The position numbers were made by a program, and so were the translations under genes. A model generated the notes under the pieces. It had not been told where the DNA came from. It was given only the letters and a program-made list of their open reading frames with translations, and did no database searches. Positions 1-14,262 of a DNA stretch of 64,000 nt are shown piece after piece. Numbering within the stretch: the stretch's first letter is position 1; each line of letters opens with the position of its first letter. The stretch is from Megascapheus bottae (lineage: Eukaryota > Chordata > Mammalia > Rodentia > Geomyidae), in the NCBI GenBank assembly GCA_024803745.1, contig JANJXV010000153.1, positions 248,001 to 312,000 on the forward strand. Reading direction: 5' to 3'.

Positions 1-1730
1 CTCCATTCTGAGATTTCACACACCTCCATTCTATGACTTCAAACACCTCCATTCTGTGACTTCACACACCTCAACTCTGTCACTTTACACACCTCCATTC
101 TCTGACTTCTCACACCGCCATTCTGTGATTTCACACACCTCCATTCTATGACTTCACACACCTCCATTCTTTGACTTCACACACCTCCATTCTGTGACTT
201 CACACACCTCCATTGTGACTTCACACATCTCCGTTCTGTGACTTGACACACCTCCATTCTATCACTTCACACACCTCCATTCTATGACTTCACACACCTC
301 CATTCTTTAATTTCACACACTTCCAATGTTTGACTTCACAAACCTCCATTCTTTGACTTCACACACCTCCATTCTATGACCCCTCACACCTCAATTGTGA
401 CTTCACACATCTCCGTTCTGTGACTTCACACACCTCCCTTCTGTGACTTGACACACCTCCATTCTATGACTTCACAAACCTCCATTCTTTGACTTCACAC
501 ACCTCAATTTTGACATCACACACCTCCATTCTGTGACTTCACACACCTCCATTTTTTGACTACACACAACTCCATTTTGTGACTTCACACCTCCATTCTC
601 TGACTTCACACATCTCCATTCTGACTTCACACACCTCCAATCTATGACTTCACACATCTCCCTTCTATGACTTCACACACCTCCATTCTGTAACTTCACA
701 CACTTCCAATGTTTGACTACACCAACCTCCATTCCATGGCTTCATACACATCCATTCTATGACTTCACACAACTGCTTTCTTTGACTTCACAAAATTCCA
801 TTTTGATTTCACACACCTCCACTCTGTGACTTCACACACCTCCATTTGTGACTTCACACATCACAATTTTGACTTCACACACCTCCATTCTGTGACTTCA
901 CACACCTCCATTCTGAGTTAACACACTTCCATTTGTGACTTCACACACCTCCATTCTGACTTCACACACCTCCATTCTATGACTTCACACACTTCCATTC
1001 TATGACTTCACACACCTCCATTCTGTGACTTCACACACCTCACTCTGAGTTCACACACCTCCATTCTGAGTCTTCACACACCTCCATTCTGTGACTTCAC
1101 ACATCTCGTTATATGACTTCACAAACCTCCATTCTGTGACCTCACACACCTCAAATCTGAGTTTACACCCCTCCATTGTGTGACTTCACACACCTCCATT
1201 CTGCGACTTCACACACCCCCATTCTATGACTTCACACACCTCCATTCTATGACTTCACACACCTCCATTCTATGCCTTTACACACCTCCATTCTGTGACT
1301 TCACACACCTCCATTCTATAACATCACACACCTCCATTCTGTGACTTCACACACCTCCATTCTATGACTTCACACACCTCCATTCTATGACTTCAGAAAC
1401 CTACATTGTGACTTCACACACCTCCATTGTACGAGTTCACACACCTGCATTGTGACTTCACTCACCTCCATTCTCTGACTTCACACACCTCCATTCTGAC
1501 TTCACACACCTCCATTCTGACTTCACACACCTCAATTCTGTGACTTCACACACCTCCATTCTATGATTTCACACACCTCCATTCTATGACTTCACAGACC
1601 TCCATTCTATGACTTCACACACCTCCTTTCTGAGTTCAAACACATCCATTCTGTGACTTCACACACCTCCATTGTGACTTCATACACCTCCATTCTATGA
1701 GTTCACACACCTCCATTCTGACTTCACAAA
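1..1730 (+). repeat. Higher-order block A, copy 1
   Basis: This matches 32764-34490 at a constant shift of 32763, starting from the first base of the window, so the true left end lies outside it. Shared rare variants include the truncated CACCTCACTCTGAG near 1045, GTACGAG near 1430 and the C-poor TCTTTAATTTCAC near 305. I saw only scattered single-base differences (for example near 834, 967 and 1267 against 33597, 33727 and 34027), suggesting about 99% identity or better. It also resembles the following 1857-4060 at lower identity and with indels (shift about 1796 rising to about 2250), so A is itself half of an older, diverged duplication. Confidence 0.85.
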
Positions 1731-1840
1731 CTTCCATTGTATGACTTCACACAGCTCCATTCTGACTTCACACACCTCCATTGTATGACTTCGCACACCT
1801 CTATTCTGACTTCACACAACTGCATTCTGTGACTTCACAC
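1731..1840 (+). repeat. Junction between blocks A and B, copy 1
   Basis: About 110 bp of ordinary monomers where the 32763-shift match ends and the 36582-shift match begins. In the second copy the corresponding interval is about 3.9 kb (34490-38419). This is therefore either the scar of a deletion of about 3.8 kb, or the ancestral join into which the other copy gained sequence. Nothing but satellite is present. Confidence 0.6.
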
Positions 1841-4800
1841 ACCTCCATTCTGTGACTTCACACACCTCAACTGTGTCACTTTACACACCTCCATTCTGTG
1901 ACTTCTCACACCGCCATTCTGTGATTTCACACACCTCCATTCTATGACTTCACACACCTCCATTCTTTGACTTCACACACCTCCATTCTGTGACTTCACA
2001 CACCTCCATTGTGACTTCACACATCTCCGTTCTGTGACTTCACACACCTCCCTTCTGTGACTTGACACACCTCCATTTTATGACTTCACACACCTCCATT
2101 CTATGACTTCACACACCTCCATTCTGTAATTTCACACACTTCCAATGTTTGACTTCACAAACCTCCATTTTTTGACTTCACACACCTCCATTCTATGACC
2201 TCTCACACCTCCATTGTGACTTCACACATCTCCGTTCTGTGACTTCACACACCTCCCTTCTGTGACTTGACACACCTCCATGCTATGACTTCACACACCT
2301 CCATTCTTTGACTTCACACACCTCCATTTTGACATCACACACCTCCATTCTGTGACTTCACACACCTCCATTTGTGACTTCACACACCACAATTTTGACT
2401 TCACACACCTCCATTCTTTGACTTCACACACCTCAATTTTGACTTGACACACTTCCATTCTGTGAATTCACACACCTCCATTCTGTGACTTCACACACCT
2501 CCATTGTTTGACTACACACAACTCCATTCTTTGACTTCACACACCTCCATTCCATGACATCACACACCTCCATTCTGTGACTTCACACACCTCCATTCTC
2601 TGACTTCACACACCTCCATTCTGTGACTACACACACCTCCATCCTGTGATTTCACACACCTCCATCCTGTGACTTCACACACCTCCATTCTCTGACTTCA
2701 CACACCTCCATTCTGTGACTTCACACACCTCCACTCTGTGACATTACACACCTCCATTCTGTGTCTTCACACACCTCCATCCTGTGATTTCACACACCTC
2801 CATTCTATGACTTCACACACCTCCATTCTATGACTTCACACACCTCCATCTCTGACTTCACACATCTCCATTCTGACTTCACACACCTCTATTCTATGCC
2901 TTCACACATCTCCCTTCTATGACTTCACACACTTCCATTCTGTAACTTCACACACTTCCAATGTTTGACTTCACAAACCTCCATTCCATGACTTCATACA
3001 CATCCATTCTATGACTTCACACAACTCCTTTCTTTGACTTCACAAAATTCCATTTTGATTTCACACACCTCCACTCTGTGACTTCACACACCTCCATTTG
3101 TGACTTCACACATCACAATTTTGACTTCACACACCTCCATTCTGTGACTTCACACACCTCCATTCTGAGTTAACACACCTCCATTTGTGACTTCACACAC
3201 CTCCATTCTGACTTCACACACCTCCATTCTATGACTTCACACACTTCCATTCTATGACGTCACACACCTCCATTCTGTGACTTCACACACCTCCACTCTG
3301 AGTTCACACACCTCCATTCTGTGTCTTCACACACCTCCATTCTGTGACTTCACACACCTCGTTATATGACTTCACAAACCTCCATTCTGTGACCTCACAC
3401 ACCTCAAATCTGAGTTCACACCCCTCCATAGTGTGACTTCACACACCTCCATTCTGTGACTTCACACACCCCCATTCTATGACTTCACACACCTCCATTC
3501 TATGACTTCACACACCTCCATTCTATGCCTTTACACACCTCCATTCTGTGACTTCACACACCTCCATTCTATAACATCACACACCTCCATTCTGTGACTT
3601 CACACACCTCCATTCTATGACTTCACACACCTCCATTCTATGACTTCAGAAACCTACATTGTGACTTCACACACCTCCATTCTATGAGTTCACACACCTG
3701 CATTGTGACTTCACACACCTCCATTCTGACTTCACAAACCTCCATTCTGACTTCACACACCTCAATTCTGTGACTTCACACACCTCCATTCTATGATTTC
3801 ACACACCTCCATTCTATGACTTCACAGACCTCCATTCTATGACTTCACACACCTCCTTTCTGAGTTCACACACATCCATTCTGTGACTTCACACACCTCC
3901 ATTGTGACTTCATACACCTCCATTCTATGAGTTCACACACCTCCATTCTGACTTCACACACTTCCATTGTATGACTTCACACAGCTCCATTCTGACTTCA
4001 CACACAACCATTCTATGACTTCGCACACCTCTATTCTGACTTCACTGAACTGCATTCTGTGACTTCGCACACCTCCATTCTATGACTTCACACACCTCCA
4101 TTCTGTGACTTCACACACCTCCACTCTGTGACTTTACACACCTCCATTCTGTGACTTCACACACCTCCATTCTGTGATTTCACACACAATGCATTCTATG
4201 ACTTCACAAACCTCCATTCTTTGATTTCACACACCTCCATTCTATGACTTCACACACCTGCATTGTGACTTCATACAACTCCATTCTGTGAATTCACACA
4301 CCTCCTTTCTGTGACTTCACACACCTCCATACTATGATTTACACACACCTTCAATCTATGACTTCACAACCTCCATTCTATGACTTCACAAACCTGCAAT
4401 TTGAATTCACACACCTCCATTATCTGACTTTACACACCTCCATTCTACGACTTCACACACCTCCATTCTGTAACTTCACACGCTTCCAATGTTTGACTTC
4501 ACAAACGTCCATTCCATGACTTCATACACCTCCATTCTATGACTTCACACACATCCATTCTTTGACCTCACACACCTCCATTTTGACTTCACACACCTCC
4601 ATTCTGTGACTTCACACACCTGCATTTGTGACTTCACACACCACAATTTTGATTTCACACACGACCATTCTTTGACTTCACACACCTCCATTTTGACTTC
4701 ACACACTTCCATATTGTGACTTCACACACCTCCATTCTGTGACTTCACACACCTACATTGTTTGACTTCACACCCCTCCATTTTGACTTCACACACCTCC

Positions 4801-5980
4801 ATTCTATGACTTCACACACCTTCATTCTTAATTCAGAAACATCCATTCTATGACTTCACAAACCTCCCTTCTGTGAATTCACACACCTCCATTCTGGGTT
4901 CACACACCTCCTTTCTGTGACTTCACACACCTCCATTCTATGACTTCACACTCCTCCATTCTATGAGTTCACACACCTCCATTCTGTGACTTCACACACC
5001 TCCATTCTATGACTTCACACACCTCCATTGTGACTTCACACATCGCCGTTTTGTGACTTCACACACCTCCCTTCTGTGACTTGACACACGTCCATTTTAT
5101 GACTTGACACACCTCCATTCTATGACTTCACACACCTCCATTCTGTAATTTCACACGCTTCCAATGTTTGACGTCACAAACCTCCATTCCATGACTTCAT
5201 ACACCTCCAGTCTATGACTTCACACACATCCATTCTTTGACCTCACACACCTCCATTTTGACTTCACACACCTCCATTCTGTGACTTCACACACCTGCAT
5301 TTGTGACTTCACACACCACAATTGTGACTTCACACACGTCCATTCTTTGACTTCACACACCTCCATTCTATGACTTCACACACCTCCATTCTATGACTTC
5401 ACACACCTATATTGTGACTTCAAACACCTACGTTCTATCAGTTCACATACCTGCATTGTGACTTCACACACCTCCATTCTATGAATTCACACACCTCCAT
5501 TCTGAATTCACACACCTCCATTCTGACTTCACACACCTCAATTCTGAATTCACACCCCTCAATTCTATGATTTCCCACACCTCCATTCTTTGACTTCACA
5601 CACCTCCATTCTATGACTTCACATACCTCCTTTCTGAGTTCACACACCTCCATTCATTGAGTTCACACACCTCCAATCTGACTTCACACACCTCCATTCT
5701 ATGTCTCCACACACCGCCATTCTGTGATTTCAAAAACCACAATTCTATGACTTCACATACCTCCATTGTGACTTCACATACCTCCATTCTAAGAGTTCAC
5801 ACACCTCCAGTCTGACTTCACACACCTCCATTGTATGAATTCCCACAGTTCCATTCTGACTTAACACATCTCCATTCCACGACTTCGCATACCTCTATTC
5901 TGACTTCATACACCTCCATTCTGTGACTTCAAATACCTCCATTCTATGACTTCAAACACCTCCATTCTGTGACTTCACAC

Positions 5981-6072
5981 ACCTCAACTCTGTCACTTTG
6001 CACACCTCCATTCTGTGACTTCACACACCTCAACTCTGTCACTTTGCACACCTCCATTCTGTGACTTCTCAC
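5981..6072 (+). repeat. 46-bp local tandem duplication (two monomers)
   Basis: The pair of monomers carrying CTCAACTCTGTCACTTTGC and the following CCATTCTGTGACTTC occurs twice in a row with a 46-bp period (2 x 23). The variant TTTGCACAC is in both halves, while most other CTCAACTCTG copies in the window read TTTACACAC. The same doubling is present in the block B copy near 42563-42654, so it predates that large duplication. Confidence 0.8.
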
Positions 6073-8477
6073 ACCTCCATTCTGTGATTTCACACACCTC
6101 CATTCTATGACTTCACACACCTCCGTTCTTTGACTTAACACACCTCCATTCTATGAGTTCACACACCTCCATTGTGACTTCACACATCGCCGTTCTGTGA
6201 CTTCACACACCTCCCTTCTGTGACTTGACACACCTCCATTTTATGACTTCACACACCTCCATTCCATGACTTCAAACACCTCCATTCTGTGACTTCACAC
6301 ACCTCAACTCTGTCACTTTACAAACCTCCATTCTATGACTTCGCACACCTCTATTCTGACTTCACACAACTGCATTCTGTGACTTCACACACCTCCATTC
6401 TATGTCTTCACACACCTCCATTCTGTGACTTCACACACCTCCTCTCTGTGACTTTACACACCTCCATTCTGTGACTTCACACACCTCCATTCTGTGATTT
6501 CACACACAATCCATTCTATGACTTCACAAACCTCCATTCTTTGATTTCACACACCTTCATTCTATGACTTCACACACCTCCATTGTGACTTCATACAACT
6601 CCATTCTGTGAATTCACACACCTCCTTTCTGTGACTTCACACACCTCCATACTATGACTTCCACACACCTTCAATCTATGTCTTCACAACCTCCATTCTA
6701 TGACTTCACAGACTTCCAATCTATGACTTCACAAACCTCCATTCTATGACTTCACACACCTACAATCTCACTTTACACACCTCCATTCTCTGACTGCACA
6801 CACCTCCATTTTATGACTTAACACACCTCCATTCTGTAACTTCACACGCTTCCAATGTTTGACGTCACAAACCTCCATTCCATGACTTCATACACCACCA
6901 TTCTATGACTTCATACACATCCATTCTTTGACCTCACACACCTCCATTTTGACTTCACACACCTCCATTCTGTGACTTCACACACTTGCATTGGTGACTT
7001 CACACACCAAAATTTTGATTTCACACACGTCCATTCTTTGACTTCACACACCTCCATTTTGACTTCACACACCTCCATTTTGTGACTTCACACACCTCCA
7101 TTCTATGACTTCACACACCTCCATTCTATAACTTCACACACCTACATTGTGACTTCACACACCTACATTCTATCAGTTCACACACCTGCATTGTGACTTC
7201 ACACACCTCCATTCTATGACTTCACACACCTCCTTTCTGAATTCACACACCTCCATTCTGACTTCACACACCTCAATTCTATGATTTCCCACACCTCCAT
7301 TCTTTGACTTCACACACCTCCATTCTATGACTTCACATACCTCCTTTCTGAGTTGACACACCTCCATTCTGTGACTTCACATACCTCCAATCTGACTTCA
7401 CACACCTCCATTCTTTGACTTCACACACCTCCATTCTGTGACTTCAAAAACCACCATTCTATGACTTCAAACATCTCTATTGTGACTTCACACACCTCCA
7501 TTCTATGAGTTCACATAGCTCCATTCTGACTTCACACACCTCCATTCTATGACTTCGCACACCTCTATTCTGACTTCACACCCCTCCATTCTGTGATTTC
7601 ACATACCTCCACTCTTTGACTTCACACACCTCCATTCTATGATTTCACACACCTCCATTCTATGATTTCACACAGCTCCATTCTATGACTTCACACAACG
7701 CCTTTCTGAGTTCACACACCTTCATTCATTGACTTCACACACCTCCAATCTGACTTCACATACCTCCATTCTATGACTTCACACACCACCATTGTGACTT
7801 CACACACCTCCATTCTATGAATTCCCACAGCTCCATTCTGACTTAACACACCTCCATTCTATGACTTCGCATACCTCTATTCTGACTTCATACACCTCCA
7901 TTCTGTGACTTCACAGACCTCCATTCTGTGACTTCAAAACCTCCGTTATGTGACTTCACACACCTCAACTCTGTCACTTTACACACCTCCATTCTGTGAC
8001 TTCTCACACCTCCATTCTGTGATTTCACACACCTCCATTCTATGACTTCACACACCTCCATTCTTTGACTTCACACACCTCCATTCTATGACTTCACACA
8101 CCTCCATTCTATGAATTCACACTCCTCCATTCTGTGACTTCACACACCTCCATTCTGAGTTCAGACACCTCCATTCTGTGACTTCACATACCTCCAATAT
8201 ATGACTTCACACCCGTCCATTCTTTGACTTCACGCACCTCCATTTTGAATTCACACACCTCCATTTTGTGACTTCACACACCTTCTTTCTATGACTTCAC
8301 ACACCTCCATTCTCTGACTTCACACACCTCCATTTTATGACTTCACTCACCTCCATTCTGTAAATTCACACGCTTCCAATGTTTGACGTCACAAACCTCC
8401 ATTCCATGACTTCATACACCTCCATTCTATGACTTCACACACATCCATTCTTTGACCTCACACACCTCCATTTTGGC

Positions 8478-8587
8478 TTCACACACCTCCATTCTGTGAC
8501 TTCACACACCTGCATTTCTGACTTCACACACCTCAATTGTGACTTCACACACGTCCATTCTTTGACTTCACGCACCTCCATTTTGAC
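8478..8587 (+). repeat. Five-monomer segment absent from the block B copy
   Basis: Five consecutive units of 23, 22, 21, 23 and 21 bp (total 110) are present here, near 17322-17431 and near 54824-54933, but missing at about 45060. The deletion endpoints sit in identical core sequence, so the exact base is ambiguous. Loss of whole monomers is the expected outcome of slippage or unequal exchange between core sequences. Confidence 0.75.
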
Positions 8588-9824
8588 TTCACACACCTCC
8601 ATTTTGTGACTTCACACACTTCCATTCTATGACTTCACACACCTCCATTCTATGACTTCACACACCTACATTGTGACTTCAAACACCTACGTTCTATCAG
8701 TTCACACACCTGCATTGTGACTTCACACACTTCCATTCTGTGACTTCACACACCTCCATTTTGAATTCACACACCTCCAATCTATGACTTCACACACCTC
8801 CATTCTATGACTTCACACACCTCCATTCTGTAATTTCACACACTTCCAATGTTTGACTTCACAAACCTCCATTCTTTGACTTCACACACCTCCATTCTAT
8901 GACCTCTCACACCTCCATTGTGACTTCACACATCTCCGTTCTGTGACTTCACACACCTCCCTTCTGTGACTTGACACACCTCCATTCTTTGACTTCACAC
9001 ACCTCCATACTTTGACTTCACACACCTCCATTTTGACATCACACACCTCCATTCTGTGACTTCACACTCCTCCATTTGTGACTTCACACACCACAATTTT
9101 GACTTCACACACCTCCATTCTGTGACTTCACACACTTCCACTCTGTGACTTTACACACCTCCATTCTGTGTCTTCACACACCTCCATTCTATGACTTCAC
9201 ACACCTCCATTCTTTGACTTCACACACCTCCATTCTATGACTTCACACACCTCCAATGTGACTTCACACATCGCCGTTCTACGACTTCACGCTCCTCCCT
9301 TCTGTGACTTGACACACCTCCATTTTATGACTTCACACACTTCCATTCTATGACTTCACACACGTCCATTCTGTAATTTCACACGCTTCCAATGTTTGAC
9401 GTCACAAACCTCCATTCCATGACTTCATACACCTCCATTCTATGACTTCACACACATCCATTCTTTGATCTCACACACCTCCATTTTGACTTCACACACC
9501 TCCATTCTGTGACTACACACACCTGCATTTGTGACTTCACACACAATTGTGACTTCACACACGTCCATTCTTTGACTTCACAAACCTCCATTTTGACTTC
9601 ACACACCTCTATTTTGTGACTTCACACACCTCCATTCTATGACTTCACACACCTCCATTCTATGACTTCACACACCTACATTGTGACTTCAAACACCTAC
9701 GTTCTATCAGTTCACACACCTGCGCTGTGACTTCACACACTTCCATTCTATGACTTCACACACCTCCATTCTGAATTCTCACACCTCCATTCTGACTTCA
9801 CACACCTCAATTCTGTGACTTCAC

Positions 9825-9870
9825 ACACCTCCATTCTATGATTTCCCACACCTCCATTCTTTGACTTCAC
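9825..9870 (+). repeat. Two-monomer segment missing from the tandem neighbour
   Basis: Two 23-bp units, including the GATTTCCCACACC variant, are present here and in the copies near 46297 and 56171, but absent at about 18671. This changes the C1-C2 shift from 8844 to 8798. The change is therefore a private deletion in the 16169-24966 copy. Confidence 0.75.
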
Positions 9871-12800
9871 ACACCTCCATTCTGTGACTTCACACACCTG
9901 GATTTGTGACTTCACACACCACCGTTGTGACTTCACACCCGTCCATTCTTTGACTTCACACACCTCCATTTTGACTTCACACACCTCCATTTTGTGACTT
10001 CACACACCTTCTTTCTATGACTTCACACACCTCCATTCTATGACTTCACACACCTACATTGTGACTTCAAACACCTACGTTATATCAGTTCACACACCTG
10101 CATTGTGACTTCACACACTTCCATTCTGTGACTTCACACACCTCCAGTCTGAATTCATGCACCTCCATTCTGACTGCACACACCTCAATTCTGTGACTTC
10201 ACACACCTTCATTCTATGATTTCCCACACCTCCATTCTTTGACTTCACACACCTCCATTCTATGACTTCACATACCTCCTTTCTGAGTTCACACACCTCC
10301 ATTCATTGACTTCACACACCTCCAATCTGACTTCACACACCTCCATTCTGTGACTTCACACACCTCAACTCTGTCACTTTACACACCTCCATTCTGTGAC
10401 TTCTCACACCTCCATTCTGTGATTTCACACACCTCCATTCTATGACTTCACACACCTCCATTCTTTGACTTCACACACCTCCATTCTATGACTTCACACA
10501 CCTCCATTGTGACTTCACACATCGCCGTTCTGTGACTTCACACACCTCCCTTCTGTGACTTGACACACCTCCATTTTATGACTTCACACACCTCCATTCT
10601 ATGACTTCACACACCTCCATTCTGTAATTTCACACGCTTCCAATGTTGGACATCACAAACCTCCATTCTATGACTTCATACACCTCCATTCTATGACTTC
10701 ACACACATCCATTCTTTGACCTCACACACCTCCATTTTGACTTCACACACCTCCATTCTGTGACTTCACACACCTGCATTTGTGACTTCACACACCACAA
10801 TTGTGACTTAACACACGTCCATTCTTTGACTTCACACACCTCCATTTTGACTTCACACACCTCCATTCTGAGTTAACACACTTCCATTTGTGACTTCACA
10901 CACCTCCATTCTGACTTCACACACCTCCATTCTATGACTTCACACACTTCCATTCTATGACTTCACACACCTCCATTCTGTAACTTCACACACTTCCAAT
11001 GTTTGACTACACCAACCTCCATTCCATGACTTCATACACATCCATTCTATGACTTCACACAAATCCTTTCTTTGACTTCACAAAATTCCATTTTGATTTC
11101 ACACACCTCCAATGTGACTTCACACACCTCCATTTGTGACTTCACACATCAAAATTTTGACTTCACACACCTCCATTCTGTGTCTTCACACACCTCCATT
11201 CTGAGTTAACACACTTCCATTTGTGACTTCACACACCTCCATTCTGACTTCACACACCTCCATTCTATGACTTCACACACTTCCATTCTATGACTTCACA
11301 CACCTCCATTCTGTGACTTCACACACCTCCACTCTGAGTTCACACACCTCCATTCTGTGTCTTCACACACCTCCATTCTTTGACTTCACACACCTCGTTA
11401 TATGACTTCACACACCTCCATTCTGTGACCTCACACACCTCAAGTCTGCGTTTACACCCCTCCATAGTGTGACTTCACACACCTCCATTCTGTGACTTCA
11501 CACACCCCCATTTTATGTCTTCACACACCTCCATTCTATGACTTCACACACCTCCATTCTATGACTTTACACACCTGCATTCTGTGACTTCACACACCTC
11601 CATTCTATGACATCACACACCTCCATTCTGTGACTTCACACACCTCCATTCTATGACTTCACAAATCTCCATTCTATGACTTCAGAAACCTACATTGTGA
11701 CTTCACACACCTCTATTCTATGAGTTCAGACACCTGCATTGTGACTTCACACACCTCCATTCTCTGACTTCACACACCTACATTCTGACTTCACACACCT
11801 CCATTCTGACTTCACACACCTCAATTCTGTGACTTCACACACCTCCATTGTATGATTTCACACACCTCCATTCTATGACTTCACAGACCTCCATTCTATG
11901 ACTTCACACACCTCCTTTCTGAGTTCACACACATCCATTCTGTGACTTCACACACCTCCATTGTGACTTCATACACCTCCATTCTATGAGTTCACACACC
12001 TCCATTCTGACTTCACACACTTCCATTCTATGACTTCACACAGCTCCATTCTGACTTCTGACACCTCCATTCTATGACTTCTCACACCTCTATTCTGACT
12101 TCACACAACTGCATTCTGTGACTTCACACACCTCCATTCTATGACTTCACACACCTCCATTCTGTGACTTCACACACCTCCACTCTGTGACTTTACACAC
12201 CTCCATTCTGTGACTTCACACACCTCCATTCTGTGATTTCACACACAATCCATTCTATGACTTCACAAACCTCCATTCTTTGATTTCACACACCTCCATT
12301 CTATGACTTCACACACCTGCATTGTGACTTCATACAACTCCATTCTGTGAATTCACACACCTCCTTTCTGTGACTTCACACACCTCCATACTATGACTTC
12401 CACACACCTTCAATCTATGACTTCACAACCTCCATTCTATGACTTCACACACTTCCAGTCTATGACTTCACAAACCTCCATTCTATGACTTCACAAACCT
12501 GCAATCTGACTTCACACACCTCCATTATCTGACTTCACACACCTCCATTCTATGCCTTCACACACCTCCATTCTGTAACTTCACACGCTTCCAATGTTTG
12601 ACCTCACAAACCTCCATTCCATGACTTCATACACCTCCATTCTATGACTTCACACACATCCATTCTTTGACCTCACACACCTCCATGTTGACTTCACACA
12701 CCTCTATTCTGTGACTTCACACACCTGCATTTGTGACTTCACACACCACAATTTTGACTTCACACACGTCCATTCTTTGACTTCACACACCTCCATTTTG

Positions 12801-13875
12801 ACTTCACACACTTCCATTCTGTGACTTCACACACCTCCATTCTGTGACTTCACACACCTACATTGTTTGACTTCACACACCTCCATTTTGACTTCACACA
12901 CCTCCATTCTATGACTTCACACACCTTCATTCTTACTTCAGAAACATCCATTCTATGACTTCACAAACCTCCCTTCTGTGAATTCACACACATCCATTCT
13001 GGGTTCACACACCTCCATTCTGTGACTTCACACATCTTCATTCTATGACTTCACACACCTCCATCTGTGACTTCACACACCTCCATTCTATGCCTTCACA
13101 CTCCTCCATTCTATGAGTTCACACACCTCCATTCTGTGACTTCACACACATCCATTCTATGACTTCACACACCTCCATTCTGACTTCACACACTTCCATT
13201 TTGACTTCAAAGACCTCATTTCTGTGACTTCACACACCTACATTCTATGATATCACACACCTCCATTCTATGACTTCACACACCTCCATTCTCTGACTTC
13301 ACACACCTCCTTTCTCAGGTGACACACTTCCATTCTGTGACTTCACACACCTCCAATCTGACCTCACACACCTCCATTCTATGACTTCACACACCTCCAT
13401 TCTATGACTTCACACACCTCCATTCTTTGACTTCACACACCTCCATTCTATGATTTCACACACCTCCATTCTTTGACTTCACACACCTCCTTTCTGTGAC
13501 TTCCCACACCTCCATTCTGAGAATTCACACACCTCCACTCTGTGACTAAACACACCTCCACTCTGTGACTACACACACCTCCATTTTGTGATTTCACACA
13601 CATCCATTCTATGACTTCACACACCTCCATTCTATGACTTCACATATCTCCTTTCTATGAATTCACACACCTTCATTGTGACTTCACACAACTCTATTTT
13701 GTGACTTCACACACTTGCCTTCTGTGACTTCACACACCTCCATTCTATGACTTCACACCTCCATTCTATGACTTCACATCTCCATTCTGTGACTTCACAC
13801 ACCTCCATTCTGACATCACACACCTACATTCTATGACTTCACACACTTCCATTCTATGATTTCACACACCTCCAT

Positions 13876-14262
13876 TCTGTGACTTCACTCACCTCCATTG
13901 TGAGTTCACACACCTCCATTCTGTGACATCACACACCTTGATTCTCTGACTTCACACACCTCCATTCTACGATTTCACACACCTCCATTCTGTGACATCA
14001 CACATCTCCATTCTATCATTTCACACAACTCCATTCTGTGACTCCACACACCTCCATTCTGAGTTCACACACCTCCATTCTGTGAGTTCACACACCTCCA
14101 ATATATGACTTCACACACCTCCATTTTGTGACTTTGCACACCTCCATTCTATGACTTCACACACCTCCATTCTATGACTTCACACACCTACATTGTGACT
14201 TCACACACACCTCCATTCTGTGACTTCACACACCTCCATTCTATGACTTCACACACCTCCAT
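13876..14262 (+). repeat. 387-bp segment missing from the third block C copy
   Basis: This stretch, including the 25-bp CA-expanded monomer near 14196, the TTGATTCTCTG variant near 13929 and TCTATCATTTC near 14012, is present here and at 22674-23060. At about 60210 the sequence jumps directly from the monomer before it to TTTTGAATTAACACATC. The monomer register is kept across the deletion. Confidence 0.78.

Larger units (their letters stand above)
1840..13348 (+). repeat. Higher-order block B, copy 1
   Basis: This matches about 38420-49820. The shift is 36582 up to about 8478 and 36472 beyond, because five monomers (about 8478-8587) are absent from the other copy. Diagnostic shared oddities include CTCAACTGTGTCAC near 1866, TTCACTGAACTGC near 4042, TTAATTCAGAAAC near 4828 and the doubled CTCAACTCTG pair near 5983. 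Single-base differences are sparse (for example near 3074, 5932, 6029 and 6269). From about 7308 onwards this block overlaps block C, because the two duplications have different boundaries. Confidence 0.85.

Noticed and set aside
5485..5560. Runs of TGAATTCA as regulatory palindromes
   Set aside because: TGAATTCA is one of several centre variants of the monomer's TGANNTCA join and matches no strong factor consensus. It is useful only as an EcoRI landmark.
14196..14220. CA-dinucleotide expansion as a microsatellite
   Set aside because: Only one extra CA (ACACACACC) in one monomer, copied once at 22994. Far too short to be a microsatellite.
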